From assembly GCA_001599975.1 (NCBI GenBank), contig BCIO01000003.1, positions 1,792,677 through 1,856,676 on the forward strand: a DNA stretch of 64,000 nt, read 5' to 3'. Under the pieces are notes generated by a model. It had not been told where the DNA came from. It searched no databases and worked only from the letters and a program-made list of their open reading frames with translations. Positions 24,156 through 35,684 of this stretch are shown piece by piece. The DNA comes from Cystobasidiopsis lactophilus. Taxonomy: Eukaryota > Basidiomycota > Agaricostilbomycetes > Agaricostilbales > Chionosphaeraceae. Each line of letters opens with the position of its first letter. Within the stretch, counting starts at the first letter, position 1. The position numbers and the translations under genes were made by a program.

Positions 24156-25644
24156 TCAGTAGCGGTCGTCGCGGCGGGGGGGCGAGCGAGAACGGCCGCG
24201 GCTGGAGTAGCCGCGGTCATCCCGCCTGTCGTAGTCGTCACGGCGAGGCGGAGGGGGAGCCCTGTCGTAGTCATCCTCACGCCTGTACGAATCCCTGTAC
24301 GAGTCGCGGCCGCCGCGGTCGTCATATCGGCGGTCGTCGTAACCGCCGCCGCCACGCCTGTCGTCGCGATCATCTCTGTCTCTTCCATAGCCGCTGTCCC
24401 TGGAGGGGAGGGGAGGGCCGCCCTGAGGACGAACAAAGCAAGCGTCAGTCTTGTGGAAAACTGGCATCGAGACTTGGCAAAAACAGTCTCGAAGCAAAAG
24501 GGCAACACCATACACGGCCTCCTCCGCCAGCACCCGGCCCGTACTCGTATCCGCCCTGCGCATCACCAACAACGTTCGAAAACCCCGAGGGGTTGAAAAG
24601 CTATAAAGGATAAGGTCAGGTACATACAAGGTTGTCCAGGAACTTGATGCGGCTGCCGTTGAGCTCGGCGCCGTCGAGCTGCTTCATGGCAGCATCAAAA
24701 TCTTCGGCGGTCTGAAATTCGATCACGCTGTTGGAAGGGATCGTTGCGAGCTTGTGAGCACTGATGAAAGGCTAGGAAAGACGGCACGGCACGCACCCTT
24801 CGCTGAAGGTGGAGCGGCTGACATCCGCGTAGATGACAGGGCCAGCGGCACGGCCAAAGTCCTTCAGGTCCTAAGGAGCGCGCCAAACCAAAGGGGCATG
24901 AATGAGGTCCAGTCCAAAGCAAGCCAAAAGGGTAGGGAGGCCATGGTCCATGGTCCATCTGGAGGCCACGATGGGAGGGGAGGGAGCGGCCAATCCATGT
25001 CAAGCGAGGACAGCCAAGGGGGAGGGCGGCAAGACCGGACCAAAAGTCACAAAGGGGCAAAGCGTTGCAAGAGAGCCATCCATCCAAACGACCACGGACC
25101 AAGGGAATGTTGACCAGAACGGGGACACACCTGCCAGCTCGTGCCTTCGGCCAAGTTGCTAATAGTCACTCGGTAGCCTCTTTGAGGGCCTCCAGATCGA
25201 CTGTGAATAATGCGGGACGGTTGAGCCATTTCTTGGATGATTTCAGCAGCGCGACGGAGCTACACACCGTTGAGGGGGTGCCCTGTCGTCGAATGAGCGA
25301 GGCGCTTTGGCAATCTCGACGATCAATCGGTCGCCCATGAAGTCCTTGCCTGTCAGAACACATAAAAAGGTCTGAGCGAGGGTCGAACACCAGAGGATGA
25401 AGCGCAGCTTGCCGTTCAAGTCGTGGACAGCATCTTCAGCATCGCGAGCGTCCTCGTACTCGACGAAACCAAAGCCGTTGAGCAAGCGGACATCGGTGAC
25501 CCGGCCGACCTTGCCAAAATAGTCTTGAACGTCGCCTTTCTGCTCGCCAACCGGTCAGTCGAGGCCACGCTGGAGCATGGCTAGGGTACTAACGTTGGCG
25601 TCCAGCGAGATGCGGCCAACGTAGAGTCTCTTGCCGCCTGACAT
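24156..25644 (-). CDS. SRSF1-like SR protein with two RRMs and an Arg/Asp-rich tail
   Basis: A pre-mRNA splicing regulator of the nucleus. RRM1 begins KRLYVGRI (RNP2) with NGFGFVEYEDARDAEDAV (RNP1 and helix 2) and GDRLIVEIAK. RRM2 is a pseudo-RRM. It reads RVTISNLAEGTSWQ, then after a long intron (24871-25130) DLKDFGRAAGPVIYADV, so the heptapeptide SWQDLKD that marks the second RRM of SRSF1-type proteins is intact. It continues GIVEFQTAEDFDAAM-like sequence and LDGAELNGSRIKFLDN. The tail is a low-complexity R/D/G/Y region (24420-24156) that ends in a short RGRSRSPPRR patch. Typical SR proteins have RS repeats instead. In S. pombe the nearest equivalent is Srp2. The start (MSGGKRLYVG) is clear and the stop is at 24156-24158. 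Confidence 0.88.
24871..25130 (-). other. Long 260-nt intron splitting the SWQDLKD motif
   Basis: The donor GTGTGT follows the Gln codon of SWQ, and the acceptor TAG precedes the Asp codon of DLKD. Most introns in the window are 50-90 nt. The transcript-sense strand is pyrimidine-rich with a C-rich run. Retention would add 24 codons and then a stop. Confidence 0.8.
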
Positions 25645-26373
25645 CGTTGTCCGGGACAGAGCTTGCTCGTCGTCTTTTCGGCTCGCTCTGCCTGGCTCTT
25701 TGACCTTTCCTGTGGTAGCTCGCTTCGGTGCAAAAATCTCAGCTCGACCCCTACAAAGACTCCAATGTCCTGCGGCCGCCGTAGAACTGGCTCTCCGGCC
25801 TACCTTGCCCAATATTAATGTCCTCTCACCCGCTCTGCCCGGAGGCCGTCATGCATGACTGCTCTCTAGTCCTTGCCCTGCCCGCTGTTGTGTCTTATTT
25901 CATTGTAATGGACTCTGTGAGCTCATCGTTGCCTTTGAAGAGTTCCCGCTGGACCACTCCGAGTCATCTACTCGTCTCGTTTGAACTCGTTTGCGGCCGG
26001 CCTTGGACTGCGTTCAGCTTCCGCTTCATCGCTGCTTGAACCCCTTCCTAAGTGGAAATGTCGCATGTCATGCCAGTGATGGTGTACTGCAACCCCCGTC
26101 TCGAAAGCACCACCACACAGGGTGAGAAGCAGAGTGGCAACTTTGCACCCTGTCTGCTCTTCAATCATTCCTTTTGGCAGGGATTGCCGCTTTGCATTCC
26201 TTTTGTATGGAAGTGACCTGAGGCGCCAAGCCGATTTTCACTCTCCCATTGTGTCGTGTGCAGTACCGACGCGACCATCCCGAGCTCGGCGTTGAGACCT
26301 CCGAGACCGATTGTCGGTGGTGGCGAGTATAATAAAAGGCGGCCGTCGCCTTTTGCGCTCTCTTCAGTATAGC
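25645..26373. promoter_or_regulatory. Divergent region between SR-protein and MDR genes
   Basis: These 729 bases separate two opposed start codons. I see no convincing gene. Open frames here are short and lack family sequence. The clearest element is the TATA box described separately. Confidence 0.5.
26328..26339 (+). promoter_or_regulatory. TATA box of the MDR oxidoreductase gene
   Basis: The sequence TATAATAAAAGG lies 46 bases before the ATG at 26374. This is a strong match to a TATA element and implies a very short 5' leader. Confidence 0.6.
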
Positions 26374-27678
26374 ATGCAGGCCGCCCTCATCAAGACCTTT
26401 GGCAAGGCCCTCGATGTTGAGCAAGTCATCAAACCTGTGGCTCAGCCTGGTCAGGTCGTCGTCCGCGTCCTGAGCGCCACTGTCTCTCCCCACTCGAAAG
26501 CGTTTGCATCTGGCACCAGAGGCCTGCCCCTCACTCTGCCTGCCGTCCCCGGCACGTCCTGCGTCGGTCGCATCGACTCTCTGGGCTCAGATGCCACCAC
26601 CTTGAAGGCCGGCCAGCTCGTCTTCGTCACCTTTTTCAATGTTGCCCGCGATAATCCAGGAGCTTCCATTCTTCAAGGTTAACGCGCGACCATTGCAATT
26701 GCCGAGCACCCCATGCTGAGACGCGCTCTTCAGGTTACATGAGCGGCACGTCGCCAGAGGCCAACAGACTGATGGAAGGGGATTATCGCAATGGTTCCTA
26801 TGCCGAATATGCCGCCTTTCCCCTAGAGAACGCTTACCCTCTGGATGAAGACGCTATGGTCAGACAGGGCTACTCGTTCAGCCTCTTGACCGACCTCACG
26901 GCGTGAGCACTGCCTCTCAAACGCCTTCACATACCTCATCCATTATATCAGCCCCCTCGTGGCCATGGGCGGCTTCGACGCAATCAAGCTGGGTGCTGGC
27001 GACGTCCTGCTGGCATTGCCCAGTACAAGCGTCTTTGGATCCGCTGCTGTCGAGCTTGCCTTGGCGATGGGGTCCACTGTGATCGTCGCGGCCAGAAACT
27101 CGCAAAAGTTGGAGGCTTTCCAGAAGTATTTAGCTGCTGGCGACCGCCTCCGCATCGTTGCTCTCTCCGGCGACGGTAAGCCCCTTTCGCGCCTACTCGC
27201 GAAGATCTCGAGCTGAAGGTCCATGCAGTGGAACAAGATGCTACCGCTCTCAGGCAAGCCACTCCCGGTTGCAAAGGAGCGACGGCGTTCATCGACTTCA
27301 GCCCACCCCAGTCAGCCCCTGCGTCGTACATTAAGTCTGGCGTTCTCGCTTTGCAACGTGGAGGAAGAGCGGTGTTGATGGGCCTGGTTTTTGGCGATGT
27401 GGCGCTTCCTTACGTGAGTCGTTCGCTTCAATACTCCGAATCTTTTGCTGAGTGTCGCGGACTCGCAGGCCCACATCATGATGAACAACATTCAGCTCCA
27501 CGGTCGTTACATGTACGAAAGAGTACACGTGGAAAGGGTCCTGCGCATGGTGGAGTCTGGCCAGCTCAAGCTGCGGAAGAAGGTCACCACATTCAAGTTG
27601 GGCATGGTCAACGAGGCGCTGGACTTTGCGGCCAATCTTGGCGGCACGTTTGACAATATTGTCACTCTGGAGCCTTGA
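26374..27678 (+). CDS. Medium-chain dehydrogenase/reductase, zinc-free quinone-oxidoreductase type
   Basis: A cytosolic NAD(P)H-dependent MDR-superfamily protein of about 350 residues. The N-terminal GroES-like domain shows QPGQVVVRVLSATVSPHSK and LPAVPGTSCVGRI. The Rossmann domain follows, with AGDVLLALPSTSVFGSAAVELA in place of the usual GxGxxG region and VIVAARNSQKLEAF as the second strand. The C-terminal LRKKVTTFKLGMVNEALDFA is typical of the family. The GHE-type catalytic zinc ligands and the four-Cys structural zinc loop are absent. The substrate cannot be read from sequence. Introns lie near 26679-26733, 26903-26950, 27173-27212 and 27414-27470. Transcription probably starts just after the TATA box at 26328. 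Confidence 0.85.
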
Positions 27679-27739
27679 GCAATGGGGTCAAAGGAGTGCA
27701 GATGAACCTCTAGTCCTTCGCCACTGGCTGTGCATTACA

Positions 27740-28653
27740 TCAAACAAAGCCGCCTTTGAAACCTCGTTTCTCGTCAATCTTTCGGAAGCGCTCCTCCTCC
27801 TTCCTCCAGTTGATGACGCAGCAAGTGATCAGGAAAAGGCTGACCTCTATGGCGGCAACTGTTGGCATTGTTCAGAGCGTGGACTTGCGCCGGACAATGA
27901 CAAGACCGCTTACAGCCAAAGACACTGCTAAAGAGGTTGTTCAGGATGAAGTCCTCCATCTTGCCGATTTGAGTGACACAGCCGGGCACCTGAGTGGTGT
28001 TGGTACCGCCTGCAACTGGGGCACAGAACCCGCTCGTCACCTGAAACAAGCCGGCCGACGATGCGTTGCTGATTCTCCGGTGTCACCTTGTTTTAGACCC
28101 ACCTAAGAAGCATCACATACAAATAGCCGCAACAATGCATCGAGTCCTGCAAGAACTGTTGCGTTGCAGTGTTCTGCTCCAACCAGATCCTGGGTGGCGC
28201 AGATTTAGGTTGGCCGCCTGGGCTCTTCGCCGAAAGGGCGCACTTGCTAAAGGCCACGCGGGGTCTCAACGTGAAGAACCAAATGGCCACTCCCACGCAA
28301 GTGGTGATAAGCACCGTCACAATGACCGAGGCGTTGAAGAGCAAAAGGCCCATCATGCTGAAGGTCGTCTTGGACAGGCCGGTGGTGATACCGTAAATGG
28401 ACAGAAGGAACGATATCAAGATCGCAATGCCCAAGACAAGAGCTCCGTTCAGGTCTGGCGTGCCGAGGATGATCTGGAAAGCGTAGGGAGCGTCAAGATG
28501 CAGGTTCCCATCAAGGATCGGGAGACGCACATTGCGCAGCGTGTTGTCACCCAGACCGTCGCTCGCCTTTTGCATCCGAATGATGACCGCAAAGATAATG
28601 GCTCCGGCACCAGAAAGGAGGTGAAGGACGTCGAGGAAGGTCCACACTGTCAT
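27740..28653 (-). CDS. Tetraspanin
   Basis: A four-pass membrane protein. TM1 starts immediately after the ATG (MTVWTFLDVLHLLSGAGAIIF), and TM2 and TM3 are ALVLGIAILISFLLSIYGI and SMMGLLLFNASVIVTVLI. The large extracellular loop has the tetraspanin CCG motif (QDSMHCCGY) and further Cys residues (GFCAP, VPGCVTQ). A last intron (27849-27903 region) must be removed to reach TM4, VAAIEVSLFLITCCVIN, and the cytosolic end RKEEERFRKIDEKRGFKGGFV, stopping at 27740-27742. Fungal tetraspanins such as PLS1 and TSP2 act in polarised growth and host penetration; which subfamily this is cannot be settled here. The frame is open upstream of 28653 but without another ATG that I could support. Confidence 0.85.
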
Positions 28654-29033
28654 GGTCGTTAGGGTCCGCCACCACTGGCGTAGATGCGGCTCCACTCGCC
28701 ATAGATCAACTTCTTGCCCATAGTTGGGGTATGTTTGTGCACTAAAAAGGCAACGAACGAGATCAAAAGACGCCGTCGTCAAGACGCAATCTCCAAACAG
28801 CAACAAAAAGGTCGAGAGGCTGCCAGAGCGAAGAAAAAGCGAAGCGCCGAGCCAGTCGACAGCAGCTTTGAAAGAGATAGTCCTGCAAGCCTTCCAGAGG
28901 CGAGCGCAAGCACAAAGTAAGGTGGTTGATGAGGACAGAGGAAAGGGATGCGCAGACCCGGTCGGCTTCAGCAGTTGTTTCAGCTCCTTTGGTCACGAGG
29001 CGGCAAAGTATGGGTACAACGGACGACAGAGAA
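28654..29033. other. Intergenic region between tetraspanin and ABCD transporter
   Basis: About 380 bases hold the 3' end of the transporter transcript and the tetraspanin promoter, both minus strand. Nothing else is supported. Confidence 0.4.
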
Positions 29034-31643
29034 CTAATGCACAAACGCCATCTCTTCCTCGATCTCTTTGAGCCGGCCCTTCCAGGAAGACACATCCTTG
29101 AGCTGCGCTTCCAAGCTCTCGATCTCGGCTTGAACAGTCTTCAGGCGCTCTTCCTCCGTTCCAATCTTTTCCATCGTCCATGTGCCATGTTCTCCTGACA
29201 GCTTGAGCAAGTGGGAGTGGTACTTGAGCAAGGAGGGGCGATGGGAAACCGTGATCAAGGTGATCTTCATGTCCTTGGCGTGCTATCTCTGGCTTTCAGC
29301 GCCTTTACGAGAGACGAGGCACAAAGGAACGGCAAACCTGGTACATGAGGCCTTCTACGTCGGTCGAAACGGCCGAGGTGCATTCGTCCAGGACGCCGTA
29401 GGAGGGCTGGTGGTAAAAGAGGCGAGCCATGCTGATGCGCTGCTTCTCTCCTCCGGACAGCACGTTCTTCCAGTCCTTCTGTGTGTCCAGACCGCCTTCG
29501 CGTCCGGGAAGATAGGCGAGATGGACGTGCTCAAGGATCTCGAGCAGGTCCTCGTCGATCCGACCGCTCTTGACAAACTGCGGGTAGGTCTGAGGGGACC
29601 GATGGTGAGCATGGCCCAGCACTTTCACATCTGAAAAGCTCACAGAGGGGTAGATGATCTGTTCTCGCAAGGAGCCTTGGGTAAGGTAGGGCCGTTGAGG
29701 CAAATAGAAAATGTCGTGGGCTGTTGGCACGCGAACGACGCCTTCAAATACTGGCCAAAGGCCAGCCAAGACACGAACGATCCCGGTTTTGCCCGATCCA
29801 CTGATAGACCAAAGGCTACAGCGTTCAATTTGTATTGGGAAAGGTGACGGAGGACGCACTTTGGACCGGTCACCAGCACATGTTCGCCTTCCTTGACTTT
29901 GAACTGTAGAGCTTTAACCAGCTCTTCGCCGCCCCGGCTGAGCCCGGGTGCAGGCGCCACAATCGGAACCTTGTCGAACTCGACGCCACCCAACGCCATG
30001 TCAGCTCTCTTCCCGTTGATGTTGCCCAAGTCGTAGAAAGGCTCAGAGGCCGGTAGTTCGGCGGGACGGAGAGTCGATTGAAACTCGTTGTTGTTGAGTA
30101 AGTGCAAGGTTGAGAGCAAGTTGAACACCCGAGAGGTGTAGCCTGCCAACTCGGCTAGGTCTTTGTTGGAGTTCATGATGCGGCCGCCGGCGTCGGCCAA
30201 GGAGAGAAGGAGTCGGCGGTTGGAAATGTAGTCTTCAGTGCGCGCTGCGACATGCTCGCCATCTGCCACGGCACCAGAGGCTTGGTTTACGAGCTTGCCC
30301 GGGCCGAAGAAGACGGGGATCGAGATCAAGCAGTAACCGCAAGCCGACCAAAGGTATTTGACTACCAGGTCTTCCGTCATGTAGTAGCCGATGCGGGTTT
30401 TGAGAATGGAATTGATGTGGCGAATGAGCTTGAGGTAGGCGCTCGATAGGATCGTCTTCTCCAGCCGCTCGCCGTCGTAGAAGGCAATCTCTTCGGCGTT
30501 GATGATGAGTCGGGAGTGCGCTGCTCGGAAGTCGCCTTCCAGTTTGGCCTCTATTGCGGCCAGCTTGCCGAAAGCTGGGGTGACCTGCTTTAAAAGCCAG
30601 GCGGTGGCGATATCTGTCGCAAAATTTCAAGAGCTGCTTCTCTTTTTGACATTCAAATCAACCTTACAGGAACTGAAGAGGCCGACTGAGCCCCATTTTC
30701 CGATGCTGCTGCCGAGTTGAATGTTGAAGAGCACGAGGTCGAGGAAAGGCTTCGACAGATTGGAGTAGAGGGCAGAGAGCGTGTCGCAGAAGCGAGCGAC
30801 GTCCGTGGTGATGTATTGGTCCACAGACTCCAGTCGGCTGTCCAGGTTGATGACCTTGTAATAGTTCCGGCTCTCGGAGAGATAGAGGTCGTGGATGTAG
30901 CGGGTCAATCGGGTCCTGAAGGCCGTCGCAAGTTTAGATTGGAGGAACCTCAGCATCGAATTGGTGTAAGAGGACGGGATCGCGAGCAGGTACCACCAGA
31001 CGAGGCCCAAGGCGAAGCCTCTGGCGTCGGCGCTGACCAGGCTCCGGACCAGCTTGCCATCCAGCTTCGCGCCAAGCAAAGACAGGTAGGTCCGAAAGAG
31101 GAGGAAGAAGGAGTGCAAGATAAAGAGAAAGACTTCGGGCGAGGTGGCTCCTGGATCGCACTGTCGAGCATCATGCGAGACGAATGGTGGAAAGACTAAG
31201 GACCCACGAGGAATGCAGATACGAAGTATTGCTCGGAGTTGACGCAGGAACTCTTTGTTCAAGCCAACCTTCTTTGTCCCCACCACCGTCTTGAAGTACT
31301 GGCGGTGGATGGCAAAGGTGGAGGGCTTGATGGGCCGGATGGTCTGCTTCGAGAGGCGGCCTCTGCGATAGTCTGGTATCAGCAGCTCGCGACTGTTGTC
31401 TTCCTTCTCGACGTAGGTATCTCTGCTGAAGCGGTCTGGATCCTCGCGAGTGTATAGTGAGCTGCGTGCCTTAGAGCGCGAGTGGCCTGGAAACGCACCA
31501 AGGAGCGGCGTGGCCAGAGGGGTGGAGTAGCGGCTCTTGCTCCCCGATAGCGTATCTGTCAGCTCGTCCCTGTATTTGAGGACGAACCAGGCCACTGGGA
31601 CGGCGAGGGCGCTGTAAACCGCAGCGGAGCGCGCAGAGGTCAT
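29034..31643 (-). CDS. Peroxisomal ABC half transporter (ABCD/PXA family)
   Basis: It imports activated very-long-chain fatty acids into peroxisomes as a dimer. The N-terminal hydrophobic segment (AAVYSALAVPVAWFVLKY) precedes the ABC membrane domain, with VFLFILHSFFLLFRTYLSLL and LVWWYLLAIPSSYTNSML. The ABCD-type stretch HSRLIINAEEIAFYDGE corresponds to the EAA-like loop. The nucleotide-binding domain shows EHVLVTGP joined across an intron (about 29805-29870) to ISGSGKTGIVRVLAG (Walker A). It then has YLPQRPYLTQGSLREQIIYP (Q-loop), VLSGGEKQRISMARL (signature), LDECTSAVS (Walker B) and ITVSHRPSL (H-loop). The C-terminal coiled coil (about 29190-29040) is characteristic of this subfamily. Several introns are present. 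PXA1 and PXA2 types cannot be separated by eye. Confidence 0.92.
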
Positions 31644-32170
31644 CCTGCATGAATGCCCGTCCCTGACTCTTGCGATGCGCTGGCCAGCTTGCTCGCTCTC
31701 TATAGCACCACTGACATGAGTTTTATATCGCTGCCTCGAGCAAGCGGGCCCTACCAAACGCCAGTCCCACGGTCACCAACTGCTCAACCCCGGACTCGTC
31801 TCGCTGAGGTCGCCTTTATTGCTCGCGCCGAATGCACAGCGACTGCAAGTGTGGTTGCGATCAATGAGCTCTGAAGTGATGCCCAACCGCCAGTAGCAAT
31901 GACTCTATGACGGTCTGGTTCTAACCTCGCTCCTCTCTCTCCACTCCTGCGGCTCCTGCGTGGTCCAAATGCTGGTTGCGCTGTTCACTTCCTCTGATGC
32001 CATGCCCCAACTACTGTCCGCTAGTAGATATGTGTTCGTCTCCCTGCCAAACAAAAGCTTGAACTCGTCCGCGCGCCAAGGTGTCCTCTCACGCCAAGGC
32101 CCCTTGGCAGAGGCGCAAACATCGCTGTTCCTTCTCCTCTGCCACAACCATTCACGTCTATAAGAACACA
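31644..32170. promoter_or_regulatory. Divergent promoter between ABCD transporter and MAG-like gene
   Basis: These 527 bases separate two opposed starts. No supported gene is present. A possible TATA-like CTATAAGA lies only about 13 bases before the MAG-like ATG, too close to be an ordinary TATA box. Confidence 0.45.
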
Positions 32171-33637
32171 ATGCGCTGCTCCCGAACTACTGTGCCCTTC
32201 GCCGCGTTGCTGCTGCCAGCACTGACCGTCGTCGCCCAAGGCCCCACCGACTACACGCCCTTGACCGAGCAGCGGATCCCTTACGACAGCATCCCTTATA
32301 GAGTTGACAACGGTGAGCACTTTATCATACTCCCAAAGCCCATTGCCCCACAACTAACGCGAACACGAAGGTGCATGGGGTCGCGGTCCTCAGAGCGGCT
32401 ACAATCGTGCGTTCGTCTCACTTTAGTCGGTTCGATAGCTCGAGCTGATCCCGCCACAGGATGCAACGCGACCACTGAAGGTCCAGGTACGTAGAATGAC
32501 AAATACCCTTTCGGGTCAAGGCTGAGCGCGCCGCGTAGAGTCCCAATGCCAGACGGCCCACTTCAACTCGCTCGAGGACTTGTGCGTATCATTTCTATCC
32601 CCGTGAAAAGAGGCTGGACTCACGAGCTGCTGCCACAGCTGTCTTTTTGGTCTTCCCGAAGCCAACAGCACCGTCGGGGACTCAGAGGCCGCGGCTGTCG
32701 CTTGGTGCACCTCGCCCGGCCATGGTACACGCGTCATTCCGCCGGGCACCATCAAGAACGCCCAATTCATCCAGACCCCTCAATACATTCAGCTGACTGG
32801 AAAGCTGGACCAGACGCTGATTAATGTCCAAGCTGGCGATTCGGGTGGAGAAATGGATCCTGCAGGAGAGGACAGACGAGGCAACCCGCTAGGCGGGCTG
32901 ATGTACACCACGGCGTTCGGGAACGGCACCAGGCAAGTCATCTGGTGGACGCTGTTCCTCGGCGGCGACACCTTCTGCATGAAGGCCTGCGTTCCTGGCA
33001 GCGCCAATGAGACCCGCAACTGCGAGCATGTGTACGTTCCTTTCAACCTTTCATCTGACATGAGGCTCCAAACTAATCAGCTCATTCGAGGACAGCTATG
33101 ACCGGGTCGGCTGCTTCGTCAACATTCCCTCGAACGGCTACACCAACGCAGGGTTCGAGAGCTGCAAGGGCGATGTGGCGTTGCCAGTGGGAGTCTGCGA
33201 GTTTCTCGATCGCGCTCGTCAGAATTATCGCATGGCTTACGCAAAACACAGACCGCGGGGCCAATGGCGGCCTGTCAACTTGGTACCAACCCGGCGAAGG
33301 CCAAGGCATTGGCGAGCTGCCTTACGACCCCATGACCCTCATCCCAAGCTCCTCGCAATGCAGCGCCCCTTCGTCTCTGCCTGCCGCAGTACGTTTTCCT
33401 AAGGTTTTACGACCTCCCCTTCTCTGATGGTTCCTCGTTTAGTTCAACGGAGCGGCCGCCTCATCCGCCTCGTCTTCAGCAGCTGGCCCGACAAGCTTGC
33501 CTTCGACCAGTGCGATTCCTACCGCGTCCAACAATGCCGCTGTGTCGACGCCAGGTCCTGAATCCTCTTCGTCGACCCGCATCACCCTTTCGTTTGGCTT
33601 TATCGCCCTCGCCATCGCTCTCGTTTGCATACACTAA
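32171..33637 (+). CDS. Secreted macrophage-activating-glycoprotein-like protein with GPI-type tail
   Basis: The protein belongs to a secreted, Cys-rich fungal family annotated in basidiomycetes after the Cryptococcus macrophage-activating glycoprotein. It has a signal peptide (PFAALLLPALTVVAQG), a first domain with CNATTEGPG and the next exon near CTSPGHGTRVIPPGTI. The family core follows: VIWWTLFLGGDTFCMKACVPG, then ETRNCEHV and YDRVGCFVNIPSNGYTNAGFESCKGD. After STWYQPGEG the tail becomes Ser/Ala/Pro-rich and ends in a hydrophobic segment (LSFGFIALAIALVCIH), a likely GPI signal. Small introns occur near 32313-32370, 32486-32545, 32580-32640, 33030-33095, 33195-33270 and 33388-33442. The biochemical role of the family is unknown. 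Cell-surface or secreted location is supported by sequence. Confidence 0.8.
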
Positions 33638-33751
33638 GGGAATTTTTTCTTCGGACGAGGCATTTTTCACGCATTTCACGGACATTGCAGTGATTCCAGC
33701 ATACACATAATCCCTTTCCTTTCCTTCTTTCTCGTGCTTGAATGACTCTGC

Positions 33752-35684
33752 TCAGAGTTTGACAAAAGTCACTTCAGCAAAGTCGTCCCTTTCCGGCACT
33801 TGAACCCCCAGACCCCAGACCCCGTTCACCTGCATGCTAACAACGTGGGCCCCTTCAGAGTTGAACTCCATGCGAAGATCGTAAAGCTTGGTGAACGACA
33901 TTTGAGAGCTCCTGCCATCGGCCCGCGGCACGTAATGTACCCGCGTGCCAAACCATACGTTGTTATCGTGATGAGTGCAGAAGATGTGGCTGAACTCGAA
34001 GAACCTGTGCCAGTCGATCAAGAAGGAGTGAGAGGATTTGGGTGCAAATTTCGACAACCAGGAGGCAGTCGACAGCCTTTCATACAGCGCCTGGGCAGCC
34101 TTGGAAGCAGGCGCCTTGCCTAAGTCGTCCGAGACCGGACAAATTGTAATGCGACCATACCCTTCATCGGAATAGTCTCCAAAAAGAGATTCGAGGGGGA
34201 AGGGTGGCGGCATTGGGGCGGGAGAAAGATTTCGGGACGGCCGCAAAGCTTCCAAATCGCGCTCGTAAGACCTTCGAAATCGTTCGTTCCAATCAATGGC
34301 CGGCTGTCGTCCCAGAGTAAAGTCCAAGGCGGAGTACACCAACGCGTGAATGACGGGACGCGAAGTCGGTCTGGTGTTGGCAAGACCAACAAAAGCTTTC
34401 CGACAAGTTGGGGCCCACACGACCGCTGACTGAAAGCCTGGGATGTCGCCTAAAACAAAGAGAGTTTAAGGTGGGTGCGTCGAGAAAGACAGCAGAGAGA
34501 AAAAGAGAGCTACCATAGTGCATAAAGATTGGCTCCCCACCCTGACAGCGCCAAAGATAAAAACCCAAGCCGTATAGCGGAGGCGAAAATTCTGGAAAGT
34601 CCAATTCGGGTAGATTTGGTTCCACGACAATAGCCCGAGGCTGGCGCATAGGCCACAAAAACGAGGTTGCTGGCGATGGTGAAGCAAGGACCTGTGAGGA
34701 AGCGACCAATGAGTGACATACAGGGAAGCTGGCTGACAACATGCCTGTGTTCGATTTGAGCTGGCTAACGGCACAGTCTTGGGCATCGAGTCGTCGGAAC
34801 ACGCGAGTTGCAGCAAGAATGTCGCCCACTTTTGCATATCACGAGCAGTACTGAAAATGCCACCACCGCCACGCAGAGCTCCTATGCCCTCGTCAGGTAA
34901 AAAAAAACGACATTTCAATGACGCTCCCGTCAAAGTTGACGTGGTACGAAGACGAGAGTCGGTCTGGAAAGTTGTCCCGAGGACGAAATGTTGTGCTTGA
35001 CATTCCCAGGGGATCGAAGAAACGAGATTGCAAAAATTGCTCGAAGCTCATTCCGCTGAGATGTTCGATCACCAAGACTGCAACTAGGAATAGCCGACTA
35101 CGACCAGATCAGCCCCTGAAAGCGTTGGCCTGGAAAAGTTGTCACTCAACTTGTTGTACTGCCAAAAGCGCCTGGGTTCTGCGCTGGGCTTCATATGTTG
35201 GATAAGCCCAAAGGCGTCGGTGGCTGACTGAGACCAATGCTTCAACGTTTCGTTGTGGGCGGGCAATCCTGTCGTATGGGAGAGGATATCGGCCAAAGTT
35301 GTCTGCGCATTCGCCACTGGATCCAGCAACTTGAAAGAGGGGAGGACATCTTTGACTTTGTCGTCCAGAGACACTTTGCCCTCTTCCACGCATTTCATTA
35401 TGGCTGCTGCGGTGAACGTTTTGGAGTTGGAAGCGATGCAAAACAAGGTCTTTCGTGTTGTCAACACAGGTTCAGAATCGGGGAGGCGGTCTGGTCAGAA
35501 AGCAGGACAATCTCACATCGACGTCAACCTCTCGCTCTAGATGCCCTTTGCCAAGAGATACCGTGAAGCTCTCGGACGGGTCAAGGTCCACCACCGAAAA
35601 GCTCAATCCCTGCACACTCCACTCTTCGCATAATTTTTGTGCTTGCGGCCGCAGGTGCTCTTCCAACGTACCCTTGGAGGTCAT
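33752..35684 (-). CDS. Beta-lactamase-fold serine hydrolase (class C/penicillin-binding-like)
   Basis: A member of the fungal beta-lactamase-related hydrolases, which act on esters, amides or D-amino-acid peptides. Visible parts are CIASNSKTFTAAAIMKCVEEGKV, with the catalytic Ser-x-x-Lys (SNSK), and LDDKVKDVLPSFKL. They continue with ADILSHTTGLPAHN, QYNK at the Tyr-x-Asn position, EHLSGMSFEQFLQSRFFDPLGMSSTTF and GGGGIFSTARDMQKW. An extra C-terminal domain of about 200 residues (33752-34420) carries LESLFGDYSDEGYG and is common in the fungal members. The ATG at 35684 is the first in frame. No signal peptide is visible, so a cytosolic site is likely. Introns are near 35490-35520, 35085-35150, 34880-34930, 34690-34790 and 34460-34520. 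Its 3' end converges on the MAG-like gene, 114 bases apart. Confidence 0.82.

Noticed and set aside
23994-24596. A 200-codon plus-strand open frame rich in Ala, Val and Arg
   Set aside because: It is the exact antisense of the Arg/Asp-rich tail of the SR protein; the codon pattern explains the absence of stops.
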